DNA from: JAZDJJ01 sp043804035
GTDB lineage: Bacteria > Bacteroidota > Bacteroidia > Palsa-948
Length of the DNA: 10,821 nucleotides
Direction of reading: 5' to 3'
Assembly (NCBI GenBank): GCA_043804035.1
Contig: JAZDJJ010000081.1
Coordinates: 1-10,821 of the forward strand
The position numbers and the translations under genes are program-made. The stretch's first letter is position 1; the number at the start of each line of letters is the position of its first letter. The notes under the pieces are model-generated. The model was given only the letters and a program-made list of their open reading frames with translations, ran no database searches and was not told the DNA's origin. This document shows, in pieces, positions 1-8,068 of this stretch.

Positions 1-1
1 A

Positions 2-1240
2 CGTGGTATTGAGCAGATTTTTATTGTTAATCCTGATGTTGTATGGGCAACAGCTTTTGACGGGACAGACCTTAAAAATTATATTCGTGAATTTACGCGT
101 ACCACTAATGGAGGTATGAACTGGATGCCAGGAACTATCACTTTTACAGGATCAGCTAATTATTCAGTGTCAAATATTTTTGCTTTCAATGCTACTACTG
201 CTTTTGTTTGTATGGGTACTCTCACAGGCACAGGTGGTGTTATTGCTAAAACAACAGACGGTGGAATTACTTGGTCAACAGCAGGATCACCAACTTTTAC
301 AAATAGTTGGGCTAACTGGATGCATTTTTTTAATATTAATGATGGTATTTGTATGGGTGATCCTACAACTAGTTTGGACGTAGTTATTTATACTACAATA
401 AATGGAGGTACTTCTTGGACACAAGTTCCAACTGCAAACATTCCTAAAGCATTAAGTGGAGAAGCGGGATTAATGAATTGTTATGATGCTGTCGGAAATA
501 CTTTATGGTTTGGAACAAATAAAGGGCGAGTATATAAATCAATAAATAAAGGAACAACATGGACAGTATCTTCAACAGGATTGGGCGGTAATACTGATGT
601 AAGATTTAAGGATGCAAACACCGGCTTTGCTATTTTAAGGGCAACACCTTATACCTTAAAAAAAACAACTGATGGCGGAGCAACATGGAATCCTTTTACT
701 CCCTCAGGATACTTTGTAAAACAACCATTTATTGATTTTGTTCCGGGTACTACTTCTACCTGGGTAAACGTTTCTGATGGACCCAATCATGGTTCATCAT
801 ACAGCATAGATGATTGTGCAAACTTCCTTAATATTGATACTGGCTCTGTTTCGTATTCTGCGGTTGCATTTTATGATGTCAATACCGGATGGGCTGGTGG
901 CAATAATACTAGTTCTTCTGATGGAGGAATATGGAAATGTAATACTACTTTTACCAGCAACAATGATATTAAGCAATTAACAAAGCCCACTGTATTTGTT
1001 TTTCCTAATCCAAGTAATGATGGTCGTTTCACTATTCAGGTAAATGCAAAGACAAAAGAAGATATGAATATCCGTGTATCTGATTTGTTAGGAAAAAATG
1101 TCTATGAAGAAAATAATATCAACTTTATAGGACAATTCACAAAACAAATAGAACTTAATTATTTGCAAAACGGAATTTATTTTGTAAGTATAACGAGCAA
1201 CAATATCAATTATTCTACAAAAATTATTATTCAACGATGA
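2..1240 (+). CDS. Secreted Asp-box beta-propeller protein with T9SS type A sorting domain (3' part)
   Basis: The reading frame is open from base 2, so the gene begins before the window; 412 residues are visible. Several Asp-box-like motifs (TTDGGITW, TINGGTSW, SINKGTTW, TTDGGATW) are spaced along the chain, as in sialidase/BNR or YCF48-like beta-propellers. The last ~85 residues begin with VFVFPNPSNDGRF and end with GIYFVSI...STKIIIQR. This is the typical type A C-terminal sorting domain that directs Bacteroidota proteins through the type IX secretion system to the surface or medium. No catalytic residues can be assigned, so the ligand or substrate is unknown. The signal peptide must lie upstream of the window. 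The ATG at 116 is internal, because homologous repeat sequence continues before it. Confidence 0.9.
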   Translation, partial: RGIEQIFIVNPDVVWATAFDGTDLKNYIREFTRTTNGGMNWMPGTITFTGSANYSVSNIFAFNATTAFVCMGTLTGTGGVIAKTTDGGITWSTAGSPTFTNSWANWMHFFNINDGICMGDPTTSLDVVIYTTINGGTSWTQVPTANIPKALSGEAGLMNCYDAVGNTLWFGTNKGRVYKSINKGTTWTVSSTGLGGNTDVRFKDANTGFAILRATPYTLKKTTDGGATWNPFTPSGYFVKQPFIDFVPGTTSTWVNVSDGPNHGSSYSIDDCANFLNIDTGSVSYSAVAFYDVNTGWAGGNNTSSSDGGIWKCNTTFTSNNDIKQLTKPTVFVFPNPSNDGRFTIQVNAKTKEDMNIRVSDLLGKNVYEENNINFIGQFTKQIELNYLQNGIYFVSITSNNINYSTKIIIQR

Positions 1241-1305
1241 AATATTTATCATCAAAATAAACGTCTTAATGATGAGACCAATTTTTGTAACCACTCGTAA
1301 ACTCA

Positions 1306-2646
1306 ATGAATAAAATAGGAATTATTATTAGTCGCGAATATTTTTCCAGAGTTAAAAAAAAGTCGTTCATCATTATGACCATTCTTGGTCCGATATTTTT
1401 TGCGGGATTGATGCTCGTTCCTATATGGCTTGCAATTCAGGAACAAGCAAAACATTTTATTGAAGTGATTGATGAAACGGGATTAATTGAAGAAGAAGGA
1501 TACTTTAAGGAAAATCAATTCTTGCATTTTGATTATCCTTCTCTTACCATTGAACAGGCGCATCAGGGATTTTATGATACCGATTACACAAGCATTTTAT
1601 ATATTCCGAAAAATCTTTTGAATTCACGAAAAATAGTTTTATACTTCAAAGACCATCCGGGTAATTTGGTGCAAGAACAAATTCGTTCCAGAATAGAAGA
1701 CATCCTCTATGAAAATCAATTAAAAGGTCAAGGCATTGACGTAAAAAAAGTGGATGCTGCACATATTCCCATCAACATTATTACAGAAAAACAATCAGAG
1801 AAAGGACAATCAGAAAAAACAAATACTGGAGTGAACATGGCAATTGGATTCGGAAGCGGATTGCTGATTTATATTTTTATTTTTCTTTATGGCATGCAAG
1901 TGATGCGCGGAGTGATGGAAGAAAAAACTAATCGCATTATTGAAGTAATCGTTTCTTCTATAAAACCATTTCAACTAATGATGGGAAAGATTATCGGCAT
2001 TGCAATGGTGAGTTTAACACAATTCATTCTATGGATTGTACTTACAGCCATTCTTACTACAGTAGGTCAGGCAACTTTCCTGAAACCCTACACCGACGCA
2101 GCAATTCCGACTATTCAACCATCCATGCCGATGATTCAAAATAATCAATCCGCCAATATTCAACAGGAAAATCTGAATGCTAATGTAGAGATTACAGAAA
2201 TAATGCAAGGAGTAAAAAACATAAACTTTGCTCAAATACTTTTTGCTTTTCTGTTTTATTTTCTTGGAGGATATTTGCTTTACAGTGCTATGTTTGCCGC
2301 CATCGGTGCTGCCGTTGACAGCGAAGCAGATACGCAACAGTTTATGTTTCCGATAACGATTCCACTTATCGTTTCAATTATTGCCATCCAGTTCATTATG
2401 CAAAATCCCGGAGGTCCGCTTTCTTTTTGGCTTTCCATAATTCCATTCACTTCTCCCATCGTGATGATGGTTCGTCTTCCGTTTGGCGTTCCGCTATGGG
2501 AATTTGTTCTATCAATGACATTGCTCGTTCTCTCTTTCATCTTTATGACATGGCTTGCGGGAAAAATTTACCGCACAGGAATTTTGATGTACGGAAAAAA
2601 AATTACTTACAAAGAATTATGGAAATGGATGAGATATTCAGAATAG
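1306..2646 (+). CDS. ABC-2 family transporter permease (NatB-like)
   Basis: This 446-residue membrane protein has the layout of ABC-2/NatB-type permeases. One hydrophobic segment lies at about 22-44, then a soluble extracytoplasmic domain of ~130 residues, then a cluster of segments near 179-199, 226-250, 309-334, 348-365, 370-388 and 397-418. The stretch EEKTNRIIEVIVSSIKPFQ (about 205-223), after the second segment, is the family's conserved cytoplasmic coupling region. Family members export substrates such as Na+ or drugs together with a separate ATPase. The substrate cannot be told here. The ATPase gene, often directly upstream, is absent; a secreted protein gene ends 65 bp before. The start fits the positively charged N-terminus MNKIGIIISREYFSRVKKK. 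No Shine-Dalgarno site is visible, which is usual in Bacteroidota. Confidence 0.88.
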   Translation: MNKIGIIISREYFSRVKKKSFIIMTILGPIFFAGLMLVPIWLAIQEQAKHFIEVIDETGLIEEEGYFKENQFLHFDYPSLTIEQAHQGFYDTDYTSILYIPKNLLNSRKIVLYFKDHPGNLVQEQIRSRIEDILYENQLKGQGIDVKKVDAAHIPINIITEKQSEKGQSEKTNTGVNMAIGFGSGLLIYIFIFLYGMQVMRGVMEEKTNRIIEVIVSSIKPFQLMMGKIIGIAMVSLTQFILWIVLTAILTTVGQATFLKPYTDAAIPTIQPSMPMIQNNQSANIQQENLNANVEITEIMQGVKNINFAQILFAFLFYFLGGYLLYSAMFAAIGAAVDSEADTQQFMFPITIPLIVSIIAIQFIMQNPGGPLSFWLSIIPFTSPIVMMVRLPFGVPLWEFVLSMTLLVLSFIFMTWLAGKIYRTGILMYGKKITYKELWKWMRYSE

Positions 2647-2681
2647 TCATTATTTACGTAGCGTACAAACACCTTATTGAG

Positions 2682-2702
2682 ATGGCGGGTCAAGCCCGCC
2701 AT
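2682..2702. repeat. GC-rich hairpin between convergent genes
   Basis: ATGGCGGG (2682-2689) and CCCGCCAT (2695-2702) form a perfect 8-bp stem with a 5-base loop. It stands out in an AT-rich intergenic stretch between the convergent permease and O-antigen ligase-like genes. No T-run follows on either strand, so a classical intrinsic terminator is not supported. A bidirectional transcript-end hairpin or a dispersed palindromic repeat is more likely. The following ATGACG resembles the edges of the repeats at 4182-4306 and 9585-9675. Confidence 0.55.
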
Positions 2703-2747
2703 GACGAACTAATCAAAAAGAATTTATAGAAGAAATGTAATAATCAA

Positions 2748-4079
2748 TCATATTTGCTCTGTTGCCAATAACACTTCTTCCTCTTTCTTTTGTTTCCATA
2801 AATCCGGTGTTGTCAGTAAAGTAAGAATAATCCACATTTGAAAAGTAAATGGATTAAGAGAAGCCATCATCCACGATTCGAAATTTGCCGAAAATAAAAT
2901 CGCCATCATTAGAGGAAATGCGATTCGGAAATTTTGAGATGCTTTCACAAAAGCAAGAATAAAACCGGAAAAATATAATAATAATCCTATAAAACCTGTA
3001 CATAGCCATAGCGACAAAAAAGAATTATGCACACCGCCCTGATGTCCTGTTAATAAAAGTGATAATATATCAGATTCTTTAGATTGATAAAATACAAACT
3101 CATCATAATAAAATCCCTTGCCTATAAAAAAATTCTGTTGAATATATTTCCATGCAAAATGCCACGCATTTATCCTTCCCGATCCTGTTTCTAATGTTTC
3201 TATTCTAAAATAATTTTCTAATCCTAAAAAATCAATAATAGTTACAGCATTATCAGAAATAAGTTCATAGCCAAGAACAAATACAATAAATATTATAAAT
3301 CCTAATGCCGGAGATTTTTTGAAAAAAAAAACTAAAAGAAAATATAATAAAATGGCTCCTATCGTATTCCGTGAGTCAGACAGTAAAATAGAAATTAAAA
3401 TAATTACATATATAAAAACTTTTTCCCATCGCAAAAACATAACAGGAAAACAATGTGTGATTGTTGTAAACAATAAAAAAAACATCAGGCAAAACAATCC
3501 CATGCCATTCGGATTTCCTAAAATTCCTTTATACCTTCCAACTAAAGAAACATTTCCTAATCCAAATAAATAAAACAATAATCCAATAACTAATACTATG
3601 GTAAATAAGAATACTATTTCTTTAAAAAGAGCAGAACCTTTATCCTGATAAATTCTCATAAGATAATTTGGAACAATCAAGAGAAGCAATATGTAAGATA
3701 TTGTTTTTCGCAGACAAATAAACTTAGTATCACTTACTGATATAAGAAAAACTGAAAAAAGTAAAAAGGGAATAAAAAAATAAATAATCTTATTGAAAAG
3801 CGTAAAATCTTTTCTGTCCATTAAAAAAAATATTGCCAATAAAGAAATGTATATTTCTTTTATTTCACGGGCAAAACTCATTTCTTTAAGGCGACTGTCG
3901 GAAAGAATAAGGATTAGCATAAATCCCAAAAACATTTCGAAATATAATTGTTTGTACTTCAACAAAAAAATTGAAGCAATGATAACAGCAAATCCAATTA
4001 TATCAAAAAAAATTCCGCCAATTATCCAAATAGAAAACATCAACAACATCTGATAATTTGAACGGAAATATTGAAGCAT
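2748..4079 (-). CDS. O-antigen ligase/polymerase-like polytopic membrane protein
   Basis: The protein has 443 residues, is strongly hydrophobic and has about ten or more membrane segments, as in the Wzy/WaaL (O-antigen ligase) superfamily. Family hallmarks seen are GRYKGILGNPNGMG (181-194), SDSRNTIGA (234-242), and, in a large loop, GSGRINAWHFAWKYI (299-313) with FFIGKGF (317-323). These are followed by a His-Asn pair, GGVHNSFLSLW (348-358). Such enzymes join or polymerise lipid-linked glycans on the periplasmic side of the inner membrane. No glycosyltransferase or other polysaccharide genes are adjacent, so ligase and polymerase cannot be told apart. It is transcribed leftward and converges on the ABC permease gene. 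The Lys/Glu-rich tail after residue 428 is probably cytoplasmic. Confidence 0.82.
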   Translation of the reverse strand: MLQYFRSNYQMLLMFSIWIIGGIFFDIIGFAVIIASIFLLKYKQLYFEMFLGFMLILILSDSRLKEMSFAREIKEIYISLLAIFFLMDRKDFTLFNKIIYFFIPFLLFSVFLISVSDTKFICLRKTISYILLLLIVPNYLMRIYQDKGSALFKEIVFLFTIVLVIGLLFYLFGLGNVSLVGRYKGILGNPNGMGLFCLMFFLLFTTITHCFPVMFLRWEKVFIYVIILISILLSDSRNTIGAILLYFLLVFFFKKSPALGFIIFIVFVLGYELISDNAVTIIDFLGLENYFRIETLETGSGRINAWHFAWKYIQQNFFIGKGFYYDEFVFYQSKESDILSLLLTGHQGGVHNSFLSLWLCTGFIGLLLYFSGFILAFVKASQNFRIAFPLMMAILFSANFESWMMASLNPFTFQMWIILTLLTTPDLWKQKKEEEVLLATEQI

Positions 4080-4156
4080 GCGACAAATTATTTGTTATCA
4101 ATCACTTGCGGATTTTAGGTAGTGAATTCAAATTACAAATACAACTTTTCTATTAA

Positions 4157-4328
4157 GGACAGTTCTAAAAATACAAATAAACGTCATTGCTACCTGTCTG
4201 CCGTGTTCGGCACAGGCAGATTAGAGATTGTTTCCATTTCGCTCCTGCCCGCAGCAGGCGGGTCGCTTATTTCGGCAAGCTCAATACAAGTCATGCCGCA
4301 ATGACGGAACCAATTTTTGGGACTGCCC
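4157..4328. mobile_element. MITE-like element with 16-bp imperfect terminal inverted repeats
   Basis: GGACAGTTCTAAAAAT (4157-4172) pairs with ATTTTTGGGACTGCCC (4313-4328) at 13 of 16 positions. The 172-bp element carries no credible gene. Inside it CGTCATTGC (4182-4190) and GCAATGACG (4298-4306) are a perfect inverted pair. A 29-bp sequence (4193-4221) recurs inverted at 9683-9711, and the middle contains CCCGC/GCGGG palindromes. It fills most of the 290-bp gap between the O-antigen ligase-like gene and purC. The likely origin is a non-autonomous element moved by a transposase encoded elsewhere; no target duplication is certain. Confidence 0.55.
4193..4221 (+). repeat. 29-bp dispersed repeat, copy 1
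   Basis: This 29-base sequence, which contains CTGCCGTGTTCGGCACAGGC, recurs without mismatch in reverse complement at 9683-9711. It is itself partly palindromic (GCCGTGTTCGGC). An exact match of this length more than 5 kb away is not expected by chance. Confidence 0.9.
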
Positions 4329-4353
4329 ATAAATGAATGTTTGCGTGTCCTAT

Positions 4354-4382
4354 GTTATTCGGTTATTCGTTATTCGTTATTC
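4354..4382. repeat. Short tandem repeat (G)TTATTCG over the purC stop
   Basis: Four consecutive 7-8 bp units (GTTATTCG, GTTATTCG, TTATTCG, TTATTC) run across the 3' end of purC. On the minus strand they encode the last residues NNE and supply the TAA stop at 4370-4372. Confidence 0.75.
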
Positions 4383-5359
4383 TCTTGCTTTACAGATAAA
4401 TATTCTTTCAAAAAAGTATTTATGTTTGTTTCTATTTTTGATAAAACATTTGCAGTGCTACAATAGGATTCGCATCTATTCTTTATAAATTTTTTTCCAA
4501 GAATATTTTCATAAAGTTCAATGTAGCGTTCTGAAATTTGGTTTATTATTTCATCTGTCATTTTGGGAACTACTTGTCCTTCTTTCCCCATAAAATTATT
4601 TGCAATGAGCCATTCGCGGACAAATTCTTTGGAGAGTTGTTTTTGTGGTTCGCCTTTTTTCTGTCGTTCATCGTAACCATTGCTGTAAAAATATCGAGAT
4701 GAATCAGGCGTGTGGATTTCATCAATAAGAAAAATCTTTCCATTTTGTTTTCCGAATTCATATTTAGTATCCACTAAAATCAATCCCATTTTTGCAGCCA
4801 TTTCTGTTCCACGTTGGAACAAAGCGTATGTATATTTTTCTAATTGTAAATAATCTTTCTCCGAAACAATTTTTTGTTTCAGAATTTCTTCGCGTGAAAT
4901 ATCTTCATCGTGTCCTACTGATGCTTTAGTTGTAGGTGTAATAATCGGTTCGGGAAATCTATCATTCTCTTTCATTCCTTCTGAAAGTTTTACTCCGCAC
5001 AATTCTCTTTTGCCTGATTTGTAAATCCTCCATGCGTGTCCGCCTAAATATCCGCGAATAACCATTTCCACTTTGAATGGCTCGCACATTCTTCCCACAG
5101 TAACCATCGTATCAGGAACAGCAATCACCCAATTGGGAACAATGTCGGAAGTTGCTTTCAGAAATTCAGAAGCAATTTGATTCAATACTTGTCCTTTATA
5201 TGGAATTCCTTTTGGCAGCACCACATCAAATGCAGAGATGCGATCAGAAACCACCATCACTAAAAGGTCATCGTTGATATTGTACACATCGCGAACTTTC
5301 CCTTTGTAAAAACTTTTTTGTCCGGGAAATTTGAAATTGGTAGAAGTAATTGCTAACAT
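4370..5359 (-). CDS. purC: Phosphoribosylaminoimidazole-succinocarboxamide synthase (SAICAR synthetase)
   Basis: PurC joins CAIR and L-aspartate with ATP to make SAICAR in cytoplasmic de novo purine synthesis. The 329-residue protein shows the family motifs in order: FYKGKVRDVY (17-26, ATP-binding loop), SDRISAFD (38-45), RGYLGGHAWRIY (102-113), PTTKASVGHDEDIS (142-155), LVDTKYEFG (195-203) and DEIHTPDSSRYF (213-224, including the nucleotide/Mg-binding acidic cluster). It is longer than the compact ~240-residue bacterial form and resembles the ~300-residue form common in Bacteroidota and yeast, with a lysine/glutamate-rich tail. No other pur genes are nearby. A 167-bp gap and a possible promoter upstream suggest independent transcription. 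No key motif is missing, so it should be functional. Confidence 0.97.
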   Translation of the reverse strand: MLAITSTNFKFPGQKSFYKGKVRDVYNINDDLLVMVVSDRISAFDVVLPKGIPYKGQVLNQIASEFLKATSDIVPNWVIAVPDTMVTVGRMCEPFKVEMVIRGYLGGHAWRIYKSGKRELCGVKLSEGMKENDRFPEPIITPTTKASVGHDEDISREEILKQKIVSEKDYLQLEKYTYALFQRGTEMAAKMGLILVDTKYEFGKQNGKIFLIDEIHTPDSSRYFYSNGYDERQKKGEPQKQLSKEFVREWLIANNFMGKEGQVVPKMTDEIINQISERYIELYENILGKKFIKNRCESYCSTANVLSKIETNINTFLKEYLSVKQENNE

Positions 5360-5453
5360 AAAAAGATTAGTGTTTCATCATCATCACCATAGCCAAAATG
5401 GTAAAATATTTTTGAGTTTAAAATAACAAATAGAATATGACAGTATGTGTTTG

Positions 5454-5461
5454 CAAAAATA
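5454..5461 (-). promoter_or_regulatory. Possible Bacteroidota -7 box upstream of purC
   Basis: On the minus strand the bases read TATTTTTG, matching the TAnnTTTG consensus for the Bacteroidota primary sigma factor, about 95 bp before the purC ATG. A clean -33 TTTG at the right spacing is not evident, and the region is T-rich, so this could be a chance match. Confidence 0.3.
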
Positions 5462-5487
5462 AAAACAAATCAGTTATGATGAGGGTG

Positions 5488-5504
5488 TTTTGATAAAATC
5501 AAAA
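5488..5504 (-). terminator. AT-rich perfect hairpin after the helicase gene
   Basis: TTTTGAT and ATCAAAA (7 bp each, loop of 3) form a perfect inverted repeat 23 bp past the helicase stop and before the purC promoter candidate. It could end transcription of the helicase unit. The stem is short and AT-rich, and no clean U-run follows, so the terminator call is weak. Confidence 0.3.
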
Positions 5505-5526
5505 ATGACTTATAGAAGAAAGATAA

Positions 5527-7995
5527 TCACTTTTTCTTGCCATTCTTTTTTACTTTCCACCATATTTGATGCCCTTCTTTTGTTTTTGGGTCAATCCAAG
5601 ATGTCAAACCATAATAATCATTTGTGGATTTACCTTTTGGAACTGCTTGGGCTGCTTCTGCTAGTAATGATAATGATAATGCGTAATTTTTTCCTTTATA
5701 AATAATTTTTTTTGGTAAACTATAACGAACAGAGCAGCATTTTCCGTTTGTATTATAGATAACGTATTTCCAGAATATCAAATCATTTTTGGCGAAGATT
5801 TTTGTTCCTTTTTTAGTATTACTCCTTGTTTTTATTTTCTTGTGATTCTCATCTGTTTTGTCCTTATTTCGTAACACATCTAATTGACACTCTTTTTTTG
5901 TTTTTGTGTCCATGTATTTCCAGAATGTCCAACCATTTATTTCTCTACCTGTAACTATTTTTCCTGCTGCTGATGGTGATGTGTACTCTTTTCCTTTATA
6001 AATAATTTTTTCTCGTGAAAAATACGTAGCAGAGTATTCTTTGTTGTTATACTTGGCGAAGATTTTTATTCCTTTCTCATTAGATTTGTCTATTTCTAAT
6101 TCTTTGTCTATTTGTGAATAATTAAAGATATCCTTATTCCCCATAATTGACTTTATTTTTTTACCATGGTATTCTATCTGGTCAATAAAGTCCAAGACAT
6201 ATACTTTTTCTTTTCCTCCAACAGCGGGACCTCTCATTCCCCGTCCTACCATCTGATAATAAAGTTTAGTACTTAAAGTCGGTCGGGCAATAGCAATGCA
6301 ATCCAGCGAAGGTATATCAATACCTTCTGTTGTCAACCCTACGGTAATCAGTATATTGATTTCTCCTTTTGTAAACCATTGAATAACATCTATTCTATTT
6401 CCTCCATATTTCTTTAACGAAAAAGGTTCGTATTTTTCATCTTCTCCACTATCTATTTTCTCAGATGATCCAGGTGGAATAGCGTTAGTATGAAAAACTT
6501 GAACAACAGGATTGCCATATTTCGACTTATGATCAATAAATAGTTTCCCAAGTACGTTAGCGTGAACAGTATTGCACGCAAATACGAGGATCCTTGGACT
6601 ACTATTTGGGTTATTATTTTTCTGTTCCTTGTACCACTCCAATGTCTTTTCTACGACAATTTTATTACGATCAAGGTCGTTAAAATCCCCAATTTTTATT
6701 CTTCGTTCAAATTCTACTATATAGGGTTTTTTTATCAGATTAATCTTAAATCCCGTTTCATACGATTCGTGTTTTCGTTTTGCCAATACAGGTTTATTAT
6801 TATAATCCACAAGAGATTTATCATTTAAATCAATGTAATAGACATATCCACGATTGTGATGTTCTTGTTTAACTAACCCATCTTTAGCAGGGAAAAAATC
6901 TTGAAATTTTTTATCCTCGTCAGTATCCATTCTAAATGGTGTTGCACTCATCCCTATTAAATTTCTGTATTTTATGCATTCTAATAAATGAACCGTTTCA
7001 TTAGCCAAAAGGGTTTTCTTCTTATTCTTGGGATTTAGATGATGCGCCTCGTCATAAATCAGGATATCTGTATTATACTCCTCCTTATTTTTCATTAACT
7101 GTACTGTAAGCAGCAAAACTCTGTACTTATGTTTGTTACTTGGGTTTGTGCCACAAAAAGCATTAAATTCCTCTCCACTACGAATGTGATGAATTTCGCT
7201 TTCTGGCACTCCCCATTTTATGAGATGATTTTTAGCATGAACAAGAAGTTCATATTGTCGTGCTGTCCAAACCACATTAATTTCTTTGTTCTTATTTAGT
7301 AACTCTGAAATCCAGCAAGCCATAACCGGTGTTTTGCCAGAACCTGTAGGCATTGTGAGAAGTGAGTTGTAGGCAACTCCTTTTTTCGTAGGTTTTTCAT
7401 AAAATTTGTGGAGGTTCGTAAGAGCATCACGTTGATATTTGAATAGTTTTACTTGCGAACAAATAGTATTAAGCAAGTCATCGTTTTCAGAAACAATCGT
7501 TGGTTCATCTTCGCCCTCTTTCCAGAGATTATCAAACCACTTGACAGTGTTGCTATAGATAGTGTTGTCTTTGGAACATGTAATAATCCCATTTAGTTCC
7601 TTATCAGAATTCATTGCTGTTTGTGTAAGATTTGCGGAACCTACAAGAATACGTCCTTCAAATTCATTTTCAAAAAGAAGTGTTTTAGCATGTAACATTC
7701 TACTATATTTTATCTTTATATTATTTCCATCACGAATGAGATTTTCAATCTCTTTTTTAGCATCACCGCTAATGGCATGAAGAAGGAGTCGTAGTTGCAA
7801 ACCTTCAGAAAGGAATTTTATTATAAATTCGTTCAGAGAATCAATTCCTGTTTTCCTGGCAACATAAAAAGCAGCCCTGATTAATCCGTTGGGTTTAAAA
7901 TTAGATACATCAGCTTTTTTAAGCCACTCTTCACCTTTGTTGTGTATAGATACTTCAAATACCGATGGCGTTTCTTCTTGTTTGATAATGGTCAT
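5527..7995 (-). CDS. PLD-type nuclease + SF2 DEAH helicase + RAMA/DUF4357-like repeats, putative defence protein
   Basis: The protein has 822 residues. An N-terminal phospholipase-D-like domain (about 30-160) has one HxK motif, H102-A-K104, with E109 in the usual Asp position, followed by GSANLT (119-124). The SF2 helicase core follows: KYQRDAL (186-192), Walker A MPTGSGKT (215-222), DEAH (315-318), MSATP (349-353), TEGIDIP (556-562) and QMVGRGMR (581-588). Two related C-terminal units (about 641-707 and 729-812) contain KIIYKGK; the first has YTSPSAAGKIVTGREINGW, close to RAMA/DUF4357 domains of restriction proteins. With a single HKD-type site the nuclease probably dimerises. Inferred role: ATP-driven cleavage of foreign or differently modified DNA. 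The nuclease-like gene 73 bp upstream is probably cotranscribed. No methyltransferase is visible nearby. Helicase and PLD calls are firm; the biological role is inferred. Confidence 0.9.
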   Translation of the reverse strand: MTIIKQEETPSVFEVSIHNKGEEWLKKADVSNFKPNGLIRAAFYVARKTGIDSLNEFIIKFLSEGLQLRLLLHAISGDAKKEIENLIRDGNNIKIKYSRMLHAKTLLFENEFEGRILVGSANLTQTAMNSDKELNGIITCSKDNTIYSNTVKWFDNLWKEGEDEPTIVSENDDLLNTICSQVKLFKYQRDALTNLHKFYEKPTKKGVAYNSLLTMPTGSGKTPVMACWISELLNKNKEINVVWTARQYELLVHAKNHLIKWGVPESEIHHIRSGEEFNAFCGTNPSNKHKYRVLLLTVQLMKNKEEYNTDILIYDEAHHLNPKNKKKTLLANETVHLLECIKYRNLIGMSATPFRMDTDEDKKFQDFFPAKDGLVKQEHHNRGYVYYIDLNDKSLVDYNNKPVLAKRKHESYETGFKINLIKKPYIVEFERRIKIGDFNDLDRNKIVVEKTLEWYKEQKNNNPNSSPRILVFACNTVHANVLGKLFIDHKSKYGNPVVQVFHTNAIPPGSSEKIDSGEDEKYEPFSLKKYGGNRIDVIQWFTKGEINILITVGLTTEGIDIPSLDCIAIARPTLSTKLYYQMVGRGMRGPAVGGKEKVYVLDFIDQIEYHGKKIKSIMGNKDIFNYSQIDKELEIDKSNEKGIKIFAKYNNKEYSATYFSREKIIYKGKEYTSPSAAGKIVTGREINGWTFWKYMDTKTKKECQLDVLRNKDKTDENHKKIKTRSNTKKGTKIFAKNDLIFWKYVIYNTNGKCCSVRYSLPKKIIYKGKNYALSLSLLAEAAQAVPKGKSTNDYYGLTSWIDPKTKEGHQIWWKVKKNGKKK
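5560..6075 (-). repeat. Diverged duplicated C-terminal modules in the helicase gene
   Basis: The two C-terminal units keep similarity at DNA level. A 23-bp match with one mismatch, starting TTGGCGAAGATTTTT, occurs at 6053-6075 and 5789-5811. An exact 23-bp match containing TCCTTTATAAATAATTTT occurs at 5989-6011 and 5689-5711. GTATTTCCAGAAT occurs at 5913 and 5764. The spacings differ (264, 300 and 149 bp), so internal insertions or rearrangement followed duplication. Confidence 0.7.
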
Positions 7996-8045
7996 ATTGT
8001 GTTATTTGATATTTCGGTTTAACATTTGTCCAACTATACAACATC

Positions 8046-8056
8046 TATCAGTGATA
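8046..8056. promoter_or_regulatory. Small palindrome between nuclease-like and helicase genes
   Basis: TATCAGTGATA is a perfect odd palindrome (5+1+5) in the 73-bp gap, about 50 bp before the helicase ATG. It could be an operator or a weak RNA stem, but a palindrome this short may be chance. Confidence 0.2.
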
Positions 8057-8068
8057 AGTTATGCAGAG

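Noticed and set aside
1088..1306. Minus-strand open frame of 72 codons
   Set aside because: It is antisense to the conserved sorting domain of the secreted protein and has only low-complexity hydrophobic composition.
2682..2702. Intrinsic terminator for the ABC permease gene
   Set aside because: The stem is good, but no T-run follows on either strand, so it is listed as a hairpin repeat instead.
2029..2729. Open frames in other phases over the permease gene (minus 2029-2337 and 2280-2540, plus 2427-2729)
   Set aside because: They lie over or run past a well-supported membrane protein gene and show no domain; the last also runs through the intergenic hairpin.
4122..4304. Plus-strand open frame of 60 codons
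   Set aside because: It covers the MITE-like element 1 and is an accident of its repeats.
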